64,000 nucleotides of DNA from Paenibacillus hemerocallicola (GCF_006265175.1 NZ_VDCQ01000044.1:1-64000); one strand, 5' to 3'; positions 46,680 through 55,370 are shown, numbered from the stretch's first letter. The notes: a model not told the origin generated them from the sequence alone. Translations and numbers: made by a program.

Positions 46680-46717
46680 AAAAAGCCTCCATCCCATTTG
46701 TACAGGGGTTGGAGGCT
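46680..46717 (-). terminator. intrinsic terminator at the edge of the 8-bp satellite
   Basis: AGCCTCCA ... TGGAGGCT with an inner CCC/GGG pairing, followed on the minus strand by TTTTT. Its outer arm (plus-strand GGCT at 46714-46717) is the first part of the satellite array, so the array may have grown out of this stem. It would end the transcript of the DHFR-like gene at 47266. Confidence 0.75.
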
Positions 46718-47098
46718 CTTGGGCTCTTGGGCTCTTGGGCTCTTGGGCTCTTGGGCTCTTGGGCTCTTGGGCTCTTGGGCTCTTGGGCTCTTGGGCTCTT
46801 GGGCTCTTGGGCTCTTGGGCTCTTGGGCTCTTGGGCTCTTGGGCTCTTGGGCTCTTGGGCTCTTGGGCTCTTGGGCTCTTGGGCTCTTGGGCTCTTGGGC
46901 TCTTGGGCTCTTGGGCTCTTGGGCTCTTGGGCTCTTGGGCTCTTGGGCTCTTGGGCTCTTGGGCTCTTGGGCTCTTGGGCTCTTGGGCTCTTGGGCTCTT
47001 GGGCTCTTGGGCTCTTGGGCTCTTGGGCTCTTGGGCTCTTGGGCTCTTGGGCTCTTGGGCTCTTGGGCTCTTGGGCTCTTGGGCTCTTGGGCTCTTGG
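46714..47098. repeat. 8-bp tandem satellite (GGGCTCTT), 47 perfect copies
   Basis: From 46721 to 47096 the unit GGGCTCTT repeats 47 times without any change, with a 7-nt partial unit before and GG after. The plus strand is GGG-N5-GGG throughout, which satisfies the G-quadruplex rule in every window of four units. Several frames stay open through it on both strands (repeating ALGLLGSW or AQEPKSPR), which are artefacts of the repeat, not genes. Confidence 0.98.
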
Positions 47099-47265
47099 TA
47101 AGAATGCGTTCTCTCTCCTGACTCGTAAAGAAAAATGTAGGTGGACTTTGGTGAAGACTATTGGGATAGGCAGAAGCAACAATCTATTGTAAAATTTGCC
47201 GTTCGAAGACCGGAATGCTTAGTTTACTCAGTGACATGTTGCAGCACAAGAATGATTACAAATAT

Positions 47266-47871
47266 TTATTTGATGATACGATATCTAAGGTGGGTTGTCC
47301 CATGAGATTCTAATGCCCTAATAGGTTCAAGCTGGATACATTCGGATCCGAAATGATCAAACAAACGAATCCCCTCTGTAAGTAGTACGGGGGCTATATG
47401 CACCTGAATCTCGTCAAGGAGCGATGCTTCGAGGCATTGTTGCGCTACTGCCGCACCACCCAACACATATACGTCTTTATCGCCTGCCGACTCCTTGGCC
47501 TCCCGTATGGCAACTTCAATGCCTTCTGAGACAAAGGAAAATACAGTCCCGCCTTGAGGAACGTTTTCCGGGATGTCGTGGGAGAGCACATATACAGGAA
47601 CACCACGAATTGGATGATTTCCACCCCATCCGGATGTAATATCATAGACTCGTCTGCCGGCAACTATGGCTCCCGTCCTTTCGAACAGCTCATTCAAGAT
47701 TTCGCTTTTCTTAAAAATACCGGTTTTGAAATCCAGAATCCACTCATGCAAACGCTCTACGTCGTCAGCCTTTCCAGCAATAAATCCATCCAGTGACATC
47801 GAGATGTCTAAAAATACCTTCCCATCCGGTTCATCCCCTTCTAGGCTCTTTGATTTCAAGGAATCGCTCAC
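47266..47871 (-). CDS. dihydrofolate-reductase-like protein (RibD C-terminal family)
   Basis: 201 aa. RibD_C/DHFR-like fold: VFLDISMSLDGFIAG at about 19-33, GAIVAGRRVYDITSGWGG, VYVLSHDIPENVP, DVYVLGGAAVAQQCLEASL and EIQVHIAPVLLTEGIRLF. NADPH-dependent reductase of unknown substrate; these single-domain relatives (YwjB/YyaP type) are common in Bacillota. The GTG start lacks a strong ribosome binding site. Its 3' region carries the 8-bp satellite. Confidence 0.85.
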   Translation of the reverse strand: MSDSLKSKSLEGDEPDGKVFLDISMSLDGFIAGKADDVERLHEWILDFKTGIFKKSEILNELFERTGAIVAGRRVYDITSGWGGNHPIRGVPVYVLSHDIPENVPQGGTVFSFVSEGIEVAIREAKESAGDKDVYVLGGAAVAQQCLEASLLDEIQVHIAPVLLTEGIRLFDHFGSECIQLEPIRALESHGTTHLRYRIIK

Positions 47872-47940
47872 CCCATTCTACCATTTAGGAAGAAATCTTA
47901 TTTCTTCTAAATTGCTAAGCGGTCAAAATTAGACAGACCG

Positions 47941-47973
47941 AAAAGGCCCACTTTTATCAGTGGACCTTGTTTT
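47941..47973. terminator. hairpin with T runs on both strands
   Basis: AAAAGGCCCACT ... AGTGGACCTTGTTTT, a stem of about 10 bp, between the DHFR-like start and the hypothetical gene at 48155. Second barrier after the terminator at 48095. Confidence 0.7.
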
Positions 47974-48094
47974 GTGCGCTTAGAGGTATTTTTTCTTCCA
48001 TTAATCACTTGGGCCTTGGCCATTTCGTGACAAACATGGATTTCCATAGAACGATCTCAAATAGGATTGGAGCGTATACAGGTGCGCATATAAC

Positions 48095-48125
48095 AAAAAA
48101 CATGTCTAAGACAACCTGACATGTG
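48095..48125 (-). terminator. intrinsic terminator of the hypothetical gene
   Basis: ACATGTC-11 nt-GACATGT followed on the minus strand by TTTTTT, 30 nt after the stop at 48155. Confidence 0.8.
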
Positions 48126-48154
48126 GATACTTACAAATACACGTTAGAAATCTA

Positions 48155-48880
48155 TTAAAAAATATTGGGAAACTGCTTTACGATTCCATCTGTAAATGCA
48201 TCTGCCATCTCCAGAGCCTGCTTCTCAATCTGGTCGTAGGTATCGATATCGGATTTGTATGTTTTGGATAACCGGTACACTGCTTCATCTTTTGTCATGC
48301 GCAAATGCTCGTGCAGCATGTTACTCAAGACTGATTTTGGCCAATTGGGGTTGATACTATTTAGAAAACCAGCGATTTCATCCGCATTGGCATACCATTT
48401 TCTTTCCGTTTCCGCGGCCGCTTGGCTATTGCCGGCTTTAGCTTCTTTAACAAGTTGTGCGGCCAACACAAGATGATCTCTAAATAAGCTGCTAAATTTC
48501 GAAGCTACGGCGTCGCCATAGTAACGTCTAAACACTTCGGCCATATCCGGGGGATTCCGGAGGAGACGTTCCGTGACCAACTCCTCATCCGGCAGCCCTG
48601 CTGCAATACTTATGATCAGCATCCTGGTCCACGCCACATGTTGTTCCCAAAGCGTTCGAAAAACTTGGTTCAACTCTTCTTCCGCCTTACTGATCGTTAA
48701 AGATTTTTGTATAGATGCAGATTCATTTCTTAAAGATGTTAGGGACGGTTGTGCATACGGAATATAATGATGCCCATTTTGAAAATGGTATGGGTAAGTC
48801 CCTGGATAACCAACATTTATTGCTGTACGAAACGAAGGTTGAAACCGCGGATCTGGCGACCACGGAGTTGAATAGTACAT
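48155..48880 (-). CDS. conserved protein of unknown function
   Basis: 241 aa. The first 60 residues are Pro/Tyr/His-rich (TPWSPDPRFQPSF, FQNGHHYIPYAQP). The rest is a helical domain with FRTLWEQHVAWTRMLIISIA, LRNPPDMAEVFRRYYG, FRDHLVLAAQLVKEAKAGN and RKWYANADEIAGFLNSINP. Relatives occur in many Bacillus and Paenibacillus and are sometimes mislabelled acetylglutamate kinase; there is no kinase motif here. No signal peptide. Function unknown. Confidence 0.8.
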   Translation of the reverse strand: MYYSTPWSPDPRFQPSFRTAINVGYPGTYPYHFQNGHHYIPYAQPSLTSLRNESASIQKSLTISKAEEELNQVFRTLWEQHVAWTRMLIISIAAGLPDEELVTERLLRNPPDMAEVFRRYYGDAVASKFSSLFRDHLVLAAQLVKEAKAGNSQAAAETERKWYANADEIAGFLNSINPNWPKSVLSNMLHEHLRMTKDEAVYRLSKTYKSDIDTYDQIEKQALEMADAFTDGIVKQFPNIF

Positions 48881-49066
48881 TCTTTCCCCTCCAACATAGT
48901 CATTTACCTATTAAGCATATGTGATAAAGACGTGATTGGTCTGGGCTTTTAACTACATTTCCTTCAACATGAGTATTCCTGCACTTCCACATTGTATAAG
49001 AACCGCCTTCCGCTGTATGGTGAACAAGGGAGGGTTCGAATACGAAAGGGCCGGTTAACCCGGCCC

Positions 49067-49263
49067 CTACAATTCAAGCATCTTGGCTTTTTCCTCGATA
49101 TAGTCCGCCGTTCTTAGTGCAAGCGACATAACCGTATTCGTCGGATTACCGGCACCCGAAGTGACAAAAAGGCTTGCATCGCATATAAACAGGTTGGGAA
49201 TGTCATGGGTTTGTCCATCTTCTCGTCCATCACATCGAATGATGGATAGTGGCTTTGATTTAA
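49067..49263 (-). pseudogene. C-terminal end of a GMC oxidoreductase
   Basis: The minus strand reads GQTHDIPNLFICDASLFVTS then GAGNPTNTVMSLALRTADYI and a stop at 49067. This is the FAD-proximal C-terminus of glucose-methanol-choline oxidoreductases, including the His and Asn of the active site region. Everything before it is missing. A GGGCCGGTTAACCCGGCCC hairpin follows at 49048-49066. Confidence 0.8.
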
Positions 49264-49270
49264 CATAGGA

Positions 49271-49560
49271 TCACCGCGCCTTCCCATACACTGCCATCAA
49301 ACCGAGTACGCTTAAAGCGGAGAACATTAAAGGAAGGGCGATCGGCGGTCCAATAAGAAAGTTGCGCAACGCCCAACCCCCGACCCGAACCCCTACACCC
49401 CGGAAATGGAAGTAAAAGCCGATCAAGCCGGCTTTAACGCCGAAACATCAGCACCAGAAACAGCGTATGCAACCAAGGAGCGTTATACCAAGTCAAAATG
49501 ATACCCGATATAAAGAAAATAGGCGCGGAAATGACAGGGACCCACATCGATTTATGGTTA
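49271..49560 (-). pseudogene. fragment of a membrane protein, frameshifted
   Basis: The minus strand gives GLIGFYFHFRGVGVRVGGWA and LRNFLIGPPIALPLMFSALS then VLGLMAVYGKAR and a stop at 49271; upstream the match continues in other frames (ILTWYNAPWLHTLFLVLMF-like). It looks like a small multi-pass protein that was co-transcribed with the GMC oxidoreductase fossil 8 nt downstream. Confidence 0.55.
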
Positions 49561-49692
49561 AAATTTTGAAACTATTCCAACGTCTATCGACTTCGTCCTC
49601 CATGCTTGTACTAAGCGTATTCATGTCCTAGTAATAATTGATTATCGTACATGACATACTACCTGGAAAAGGAAGCGAGGGAGCGCAGCCGC

Positions 49693-51363
49693 ATGCCGAG
49701 CTCACTGACTGCGAAGGAATCGAATGCCAAACGAATAGTAATAAAGCCACAGTCTCGTATTCCGCAGCCTGTAGCGCAAGTGATTCTTGAACAACTTCAA
49801 CTATGGGGAGTACAGCGGATATACGGGGTCGTCGGGGATGCCGTATTCGGACTCATGGACGCGCTTGCCAAACAAAATACCATTTCATTTATTGCCGTCA
49901 AACACGAATCCGTGGCCGCTATGATGGCTTCGGCGGAGGCGAAATTAACCGGCAAACTTGGTGTTTGTATCGCGCAGATGGGTCCGGGACTTGCCAATCT
50001 CATCAACGGGTTGGGCGACGCTTTTTTGGACAACGCCCCGGTGCTTGCGATCACCGGGCAAGCGCCGCTCAACAAAATAGGCACTTCCTACAAGCAGTAC
50101 ATCAATCAACAACAGTTGGTGCATGCGGTTTCGCTTTACAGTCAATTGGTCATACATCCGGATGCAGTAGTCCAATCGCTTACTCAAGCGATGTACACAT
50201 CCGTATTACACCGAACCGTTTCCCACCTGTCCATTTCATCGGATGTATTTGGCATGACGACTTCTATGCAGCCGTCAGAACAACCTCATTTATCCGTCCC
50301 TGTTCCCGATCCGACGGACTTGCATGAAGCATTGCATCTTATGCAATCCGCCAAAAAACCTATGATATTGACGGGAAATGGTGCAAGATCCGCCCGCGAA
50401 TCCATCCAAGCTTTAGCGGATACTTGGGGATGCGGAATTGCGATGAGCTACGGAGCGATCGGAGTTATTCCGGATACGAATCCATTGATGTTGAACGGTC
50501 TCGGAGAGGGCGGCAACCCCTATCTTCCAGCATTGTTCCGAAAGGCGGATGTTGTGCTTGCTATTGAAACGTCGTGGTGGCCGGAAGGAATGGTTCCCGA
50601 TACGGCAAAAGTTGTCCGAATCGCCCAGCATCAAGCCGACCTCGGTACGGCTCCGGCGGATATCCGATTCGTCGGGGATGCGGCAAGTCTTGTTCAGCAA
50701 TTGGTCGAGGGACTGCGGCGACATAATCCCAAACCCGCTTGGATCCATGAGGTTCAGCAGTGCAAACGGGCATGGTCGGCACAAAACGAAAACGAGAGGT
50801 GCCAACCCGGATCTCCGCTTCCCCCCTCAAGCATTATCGGATTCATGGAACAATATATAGACGAAGATGCAGTGATTGCCCTGGATGAGGGCGATTGTAC
50901 GCTCTGGTTCATGAGAAATTATCGGGGAAAACGACAATGCGTCTTGCTCTCCGACCGGTGGCGAACAATGGGATTCGGACTTCCTGCCGCGATGGCGGCC
51001 AAATTATGCTCGCCGCAAAAACAAGTCGTCTGTGTGACAGGCGATGGCGGTTTGGGAATGGTATTAGCCGACTTATTAACCGCCGCCCGATACGGTTTGC
51101 CGCTCACCGTTATTGTCTTTAACAACGGTACGTTGCAAATGGAACGGGACAAAATGATCATGATGGGACTTGCACCCGAAGGAACGAAACTCGCTAATCC
51201 GGACTTCACCAAAGTAGCGGAAGCTTGCGGATGGAATGCTTATCGAATCGAAAACGATGAACAATTGAAAGATGCGTTAATCCAAGCCCAAACAAGCAAA
51301 AGAGCGGTTTTGCTCGATGTGCTTACTGCCCCAATTCCACATCCGGACTTCAAATCGCAATAA
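49693..51363 (+). CDS. thiamine-diphosphate-dependent oxidase (pyruvate oxidase/YdaP type)
   Basis: 556 aa, standard length for the acetolactate synthase/pyruvate oxidase family. The ThDP glutamate is in VKHESVAAMMASAEA (about 48), the central domain contains MILTGNGARSARESIQAL, and the ThDP-Mg motif CVTGDGGLGMVLADLL ends in VFNNGTLQMERDK. Similarity in layout is greatest to B. subtilis YdaP, a general stress pyruvate oxidase, which decarboxylates pyruvate to acetate. The start at 49693 is chosen for GAGGGAG 10 nt upstream. It leads a three-gene unit with an SDR and an L,D-transpeptidase. Confidence 0.85.
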   Translation: MPSSLTAKESNAKRIVIKPQSRIPQPVAQVILEQLQLWGVQRIYGVVGDAVFGLMDALAKQNTISFIAVKHESVAAMMASAEAKLTGKLGVCIAQMGPGLANLINGLGDAFLDNAPVLAITGQAPLNKIGTSYKQYINQQQLVHAVSLYSQLVIHPDAVVQSLTQAMYTSVLHRTVSHLSISSDVFGMTTSMQPSEQPHLSVPVPDPTDLHEALHLMQSAKKPMILTGNGARSARESIQALADTWGCGIAMSYGAIGVIPDTNPLMLNGLGEGGNPYLPALFRKADVVLAIETSWWPEGMVPDTAKVVRIAQHQADLGTAPADIRFVGDAASLVQQLVEGLRRHNPKPAWIHEVQQCKRAWSAQNENERCQPGSPLPPSSIIGFMEQYIDEDAVIALDEGDCTLWFMRNYRGKRQCVLLSDRWRTMGFGLPAAMAAKLCSPQKQVVCVTGDGGLGMVLADLLTAARYGLPLTVIVFNNGTLQMERDKMIMMGLAPEGTKLANPDFTKVAEACGWNAYRIENDEQLKDALIQAQTSKRAVLLDVLTAPIPHPDFKSQ

Positions 51364-51379
51364 AAAGGAGAATCAATCC

Positions 51380-52282
51380 ATGGCTACGACGACAACGCAA
51401 AATCCGAATCAAACCCAGCCTCAAACGCAGCCTATCCCCCCTTATCCGTCTCAACACCAAAATCGGCAGCCGGGTATTGAAGCGCTTATGAATCCGAGAC
51501 CCGTATTCGATAATCCAAGCTACACCGGCAGCGGGAAATTGAAGGATAAAGTGGCGGTCATTACCGGCGGCGATAGCGGTCAAGGACGGGCCATTGCCGT
51601 CGCCTTTGCCAAGGAAGGCGCAGATGTCGTCATCGTTTACTTGAATGAACATTCCGACGCGGCAGAAACAAAGCAATTCGTAGAACAAAAAGGTCGCAAG
51701 TGTATATCTATTGCCGGGGATATCGGAAACGAAGCGTTTTGCCGACAGGTGGTGGAACAAACGATTGCGCAATTCGGCAAGCTGGATATTTTAGTCAACA
51801 ATGCCGCGGAACAACATGTACAAAACAGCTTGGAGAACATCAGTTCCGCACAGATGGAAAAAACGTTCCGGACGAATTTCTTCTCCATCTTCTATTTGTC
51901 CAAAGCCGCATTGCCCCTTATGAAACCCGGTAGCACCATCATCAATGCAGCGTCGCTTACCGCATACGAAGGAAACGAACAATTGATCGATTATTCCGCG
52001 ACAAAAGGAGCGATTGTATCTTTCACACGTTCCTTGTCCAAGTCCCTGCAAGGCAAAGGCATTCGCGTCAACGGTGTCGTACCCGGAACGATATGGACTC
52101 CGCTCATTCCGGCTTCTTTCGCGGCAGATCAAGTGGCGAATTGGGGCGGAAGTACTCCGATGAAACGGGCGGGGCAGCCATACGAAATCGCCCCTGCCTA
52201 CGTCTATTTGGCATCAGATGATTCTTCCTATGTATCCGGTCAATTTATTCATGTCACCGGCGGAGTGATTATGAACGGATAG
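51380..52282 (+). CDS. general-stress SDR (glucose/ribitol dehydrogenase-like, YdaD/YhdF type)
   Basis: 300 aa. A Gln/Pro-rich N-terminal extension of about 45 residues, which marks the GSP39/YdaD subgroup, precedes the SDR core: VAVITGGDSGQGRAIAVAFA, NNAAEQ (in place of NNAG), catalytic Ser in NAASLTAYEG and YSATKGAI. AAGGAG before the ATG at 51380, 16 nt after the oxidase stop. In B. subtilis ydaD and ydaP are also members of one SigB-dependent neighbourhood, which supports a stress role here. Confidence 0.9.
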   Translation: MATTTTQNPNQTQPQTQPIPPYPSQHQNRQPGIEALMNPRPVFDNPSYTGSGKLKDKVAVITGGDSGQGRAIAVAFAKEGADVVIVYLNEHSDAAETKQFVEQKGRKCISIAGDIGNEAFCRQVVEQTIAQFGKLDILVNNAAEQHVQNSLENISSAQMEKTFRTNFFSIFYLSKAALPLMKPGSTIINAASLTAYEGNEQLIDYSATKGAIVSFTRSLSKSLQGKGIRVNGVVPGTIWTPLIPASFAADQVANWGGSTPMKRAGQPYEIAPAYVYLASDDSSYVSGQFIHVTGGVIMNG

Positions 52283-52296
52283 TGTGGGGATCACAA

Positions 52297-53004
52297 ATGA
52301 TGAAACAAGAAATACTTATCCGGTTTTGTCGAGTTGTTACAATCATTTTACTCATTTCGAGCATGTGCGGAAAAGTTGGTGTACGGCCTGCATATGCCGA
52401 TCCAGCGCTGCCGATCGTATCCGATCAAGGGGAATATGTGATTGAAGTTTTCCCCCAGCAACATAAACTAATTGTGTGGAAGCTAGGACAGAAATTGAAA
52501 ACTTATCCCGTTGCCGTTGGCAATCCAGCCACCCCTACCCCTATCGGGGAATACAAGGTCATCTATAAAGGGGAAAACTGGGGGGAAGCGTTTGGTCCGC
52601 GATGGCTTGGATTAAATGTCCCTTGGGGCACTTATGGTATACACGGCACGAACAAACCGCATTCCATCGGGCAGCATTTGAGCCACGGTTGTATCCGTAT
52701 GCGTAACAGGGATGTCGTCGAACTATTCGAGATGGTTCCAATCGGAACAAAAGTAGCAATCTACGGTCATGTACTAGGAGATCCGGGGCGCGGTCCGAGA
52801 GATTTGGCAGAAGGAGACGTCGGCGGAGATGTACAGCTGATTCAGTCCCGATTGAAGAGCGCTGGATACTATAACGGGGTTTGTGATGGCAAGTTTCGTT
52901 CGAATACAACAGCTGCTTTAAAAAAATTTCAACGTGATCGACGCTTGGCACAGAATGGCGTCGTCTCAAGTAAGGTATATGAAGAATTAGGATTGTTGGA
53001 GTGA
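52297..53004 (+). CDS. L,D-transpeptidase with C-terminal peptidoglycan-binding domain
   Basis: 235 aa. A signal peptide (VVTIILLISSMCGKVGV, cleavage near AYA-D), then a YkuD domain (about 46-160) with GTYGIHGTNK (His115) and SHGCIRMRNRDV (Cys132 nucleophile), then a PG_binding_1 repeat (VQLIQSRLKSAGYYNGVCDG). It cross-links peptidoglycan 3-3 outside the membrane. It follows the SDR by 14 nt in the same unit. ATG at 52297 is preferred over a GTG overlapping the SDR stop. Confidence 0.9.
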   Translation: MMKQEILIRFCRVVTIILLISSMCGKVGVRPAYADPALPIVSDQGEYVIEVFPQQHKLIVWKLGQKLKTYPVAVGNPATPTPIGEYKVIYKGENWGEAFGPRWLGLNVPWGTYGIHGTNKPHSIGQHLSHGCIRMRNRDVVELFEMVPIGTKVAIYGHVLGDPGRGPRDLAEGDVGGDVQLIQSRLKSAGYYNGVCDGKFRSNTTAALKKFQRDRRLAQNGVVSSKVYEELGLLE

Positions 53005-53013
53005 ATGCATCAT

Positions 53014-53247
53014 TCAGCTAAAAACGGTACGCCAGCTCCGCTCTCTGTGCGTTTCTTCCATAAGCGCCGCTCCCTTGCCCGCTTTCCCTGCATCCATTAC
53101 AGCCGGACCTGGCGAAACGCCCTGTAAGTGTGACGGAATTGCAGCACCGCGCAAGAGTAAGGTCGGGACCACAGCGACGGCTTCCACGATATCCGTAACT
53201 TTGCGGCCGGGCTCGATGATTCCAAGCTGCCATTCCGTTCTGGCAGC
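53014..53247 (-). pseudogene. unidentified coding remnant
   Basis: The minus strand reads LGIIEPGRKVTDIVEAVAVV, PTLLLRGAAIPSHLQGVSP and GPAVMDAGKAGKGAALMEET before a stop at 53014. It looks like the C-terminal part of a metabolic enzyme but has no start, and I do not recognise the family. Confidence 0.35.
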
Positions 53248-53286
53248 CTCGTCTTAATTGACCATCGAGCTCTGGTTCCCGTTTGT

Positions 53287-53691
53287 TTAGCTCTCGAATT
53301 TTTTCATAAAATTTTTTTGGTCCTTTGTAAAAGTATAACCGCGCCGTTCGTAGAACCTGTGGGCATGTATTCGGCTTGGGTGGGATAACAGTTTCATTCC
53401 GGAAAATCCATTGTCCTTTCCCCACCGCTCTAGACGCTCGATCAAAATGCCGCCTATCCCTTGTTTCCTATAACTTTCTCTAACAACAAATCCCATGACG
53501 TTTATTAAAGAGTCGGAAAACAGCAATTCATACGGGGTTCCATGAATGTATCCTATTACCTCGTTGTTTTGCTCGTAAACAAAGATGATGTCTTTGGTTT
53601 TCTTCATAATGGTATCAATCTTCGCCTTTACTTTCTCTTCGGAAAAATATGAGCCTAAGATACCTGTAGCCGGATCAAAGCCTACTGCCAT
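53287..53691 (-). CDS. GNAT family N-acetyltransferase, probably N-terminally shortened
   Basis: 134 aa. Acetyl-CoA-binding core VRESYRKQGIGGILIERLER (Q/R-x-x-G-x-G/A) and the end motif HAHRFYERRGYTF. The usual first 20-25 residues (beta-1/alpha-1, substrate side) are missing and there is no ribosome binding site before the ATG; the DNA just upstream reads IGIELTENDSVKHLEW in another frame, suggesting a frameshift. Substrate unknown. Confidence 0.65.
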   Translation of the reverse strand: MAVGFDPATGILGSYFSEEKVKAKIDTIMKKTKDIIFVYEQNNEVIGYIHGTPYELLFSDSLINVMGFVVRESYRKQGIGGILIERLERWGKDNGFSGMKLLSHPSRIHAHRFYERRGYTFTKDQKNFMKKFES

Positions 53692-53769
53692 TCCAGATGT
53701 TTCACGCTATCGTTCTCCGTTAGTTCAATGCCAATCCCATTCCGAGAAAATGGTGATTATTAGGCCCTG

Positions 53770-54225
53770 TTAGAGCCTCGCGAACGTGATGTAATCGACT
53801 TGGACAGGCTCTGCCGATTCGATCCGAAGTGCCCGGTTGATCTGTCCCCGGTGATATTGCCCATGTAAGAGGACCTGCGACAGGATGTCCCGGACGGACG
53901 TTCGGAACGGAACCCCGCTCTGGTTCGCATAGTCGATCATCTCGTCCAACTCGGATTCCTCGAGCCTTTCGATATAGACGCGATATTGCTCGGCGTTTTC
54001 TTCGAACATTGTCCGGATCGCCGTCAGGTCTTCCGCTTCCTCCCACAACGAATATTGCACGCTGCCCTTGCCCTGCAATCGGGACAGCCAGACTCGTTCC
54101 GCGACCGCTACGTGCCGAACCAGCTTCAGAAGGTCCTTGTTCTTCGTCTCACTCTCCTCGAGCGCGTCCAAGATGCGTCCGTCCGCCCAGTACAGGTGGT
54201 CCATCATGCACTTGATTGTCTTCAT
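53770..54225 (-). CDS. DinB family protein
   Basis: 151 aa, four-helix DinB/YfiT-like fold. Metal-binding histidines are in CMMDHLYWADGRI (His9), RHVAVAERVWLS and LLHGQYHRGQINRAL. Proteins of this family are metal-dependent, often thiol (bacillithiol) S-transferases; the substrate is unknown. Confidence 0.85.
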   Translation of the reverse strand: MKTIKCMMDHLYWADGRILDALEESETKNKDLLKLVRHVAVAERVWLSRLQGKGSVQYSLWEEAEDLTAIRTMFEENAEQYRVYIERLEESELDEMIDYANQSGVPFRTSVRDILSQVLLHGQYHRGQINRALRIESAEPVQVDYITFARL

Positions 54226-54316
54226 TTCGGTTTCCCCCTCTTCGTCTCATCGATTACTTGAACCTACTGTCTCCGTTAGCGAAATGAACAACGACTACAC
54301 TTTTCGTACACCACTT

Positions 54317-54838
54317 TTATTTTGAAAAGGTATACCACTTTCTGAGAAGATTAATATGTGCCTGATGATAGCGGCTATGGTCGGCTATATGCCATAATCC
54401 CCAGCGAATGGTTGCTTGCTTTTCATTTTCATGACCAAATGTGACAACTTTGCCTAGGTCAGCATCTGTTAATTGTATACATGTATCTTTCAACATTTTT
54501 AACACACCTTCATAATGAGACATCAGTGTATTCAAAGACATCCCTTCGACCATCGGAAGCCTGTTATTTGCATCTATCATGGGTCCATATTGTTCTTTTA
54601 GAGACTCTGGAAGCGGTTGTCCTTTCATTCGATAAACCCAATTGAGATCAACATACATGATATGTTTTATTAACTGTGCTGTACTGTTGAAGCTGATATC
54701 GGGACCCTTGTAATCTACTTCTTCTTGCGACATGCCTTCAGTGATGAATCGTAGTCGCTGGCTATTTTCTTTCACAGCGGAAAATAACATTCCCACAATT
54801 GGCGACATGTTATCTTCACCTTGTAAATCGTAAAACAT
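54317..54838 (-). CDS. DinB family protein
   Basis: 173 aa. DinB_2-like four-helix bundle with STAQLIKHIMYVDLNWVYRM and GLWHIADHSRYHQAHINLLR carrying the His ligands. GGGAGG lies 6 nt before the ATG at 54838. Different subgroup from the neighbour at 53770, so this is not a recent duplication. Confidence 0.85.
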   Translation of the reverse strand: MFYDLQGEDNMSPIVGMLFSAVKENSQRLRFITEGMSQEEVDYKGPDISFNSTAQLIKHIMYVDLNWVYRMKGQPLPESLKEQYGPMIDANNRLPMVEGMSLNTLMSHYEGVLKMLKDTCIQLTDADLGKVVTFGHENEKQATIRWGLWHIADHSRYHQAHINLLRKWYTFSK

Positions 54839-54992
54839 CTCTCTTCCTCCCATCTTACATCCGCCCTTTGGATCTTTTTACATTTAACCATATTATAGAA
54901 TTTCCTTATTGAATCGAAACCCTTTTTGAGTCACTTCATCACTCCTCGTTTTGTTACAACATATCCTCCTAATTTCTTCAAGTTAATTCCAT

Positions 54993-55011
54993 TATCCTGC
55001 CCGTTAGCGGA
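54993..55011. repeat. dispersed CCCGTTAG repeat copy
   Basis: TATCCTGCCCGTTAGCGGA, matching the core of the copies at 59093-59140 and 60765-60816. Confidence 0.5.
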
Positions 55012-55073
55012 GCGAGGCGTAATCCACACGGCAGCCTCGACTTCAGTACATGAATATTTCGCCCTATCGCCGT

Positions 55074-55279
55074 TTACGTTTCGTTCTCGTATTCCTACAC
55101 GCGCCGATAAAAAGTCGGTTTTGACATGCCGATTCGCCTCATAGCTTCCGCGGCCGTCACCCTTCCTTCTTTCCATTGCCGGTACACCTGGATAAATGCT
55201 CCATCGATTCGCGGAACTTAATGAGTTGCCGTTCCGGATTTTGATCTTTGGCCGAAACTCGCCCATACCCCAACCTCAT
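55074..55279 (-). pseudogene. serine recombinase reduced to its two ends
   Basis: The start MRLGYGRVSAKDQNPERQLI (GGGAG upstream of ATG 55279) is the catalytic N-terminus of Tn3-type resolvases, including the serine in GRVS. It is followed at once by the C-terminal helix-turn-helix, AFIQVYRQWKEGRVTAAEAM and RRIGMSKPTFYRRV, in another frame and with one in-frame TAG before EYENET. About 110 central residues are gone. Confidence 0.8.
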
Positions 55280-55370
55280 CTTATCCTACTCCCTCGTCTC
55301 AAAATCTCCTGTTCAAGCAACTAATTCGTAGGGTTTCTATGGTTTACATTGCTTTCCTTATTTTTTAATC

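Noticed and set aside
46613-47192. Long frames on both strands across the 8-bp satellite (repeating ALGLLGSW and AQEPKSPR)
   Set aside because: The 8-bp unit contains no stop in these frames, so they are open by construction; no ribosome binding site or homologous motif.
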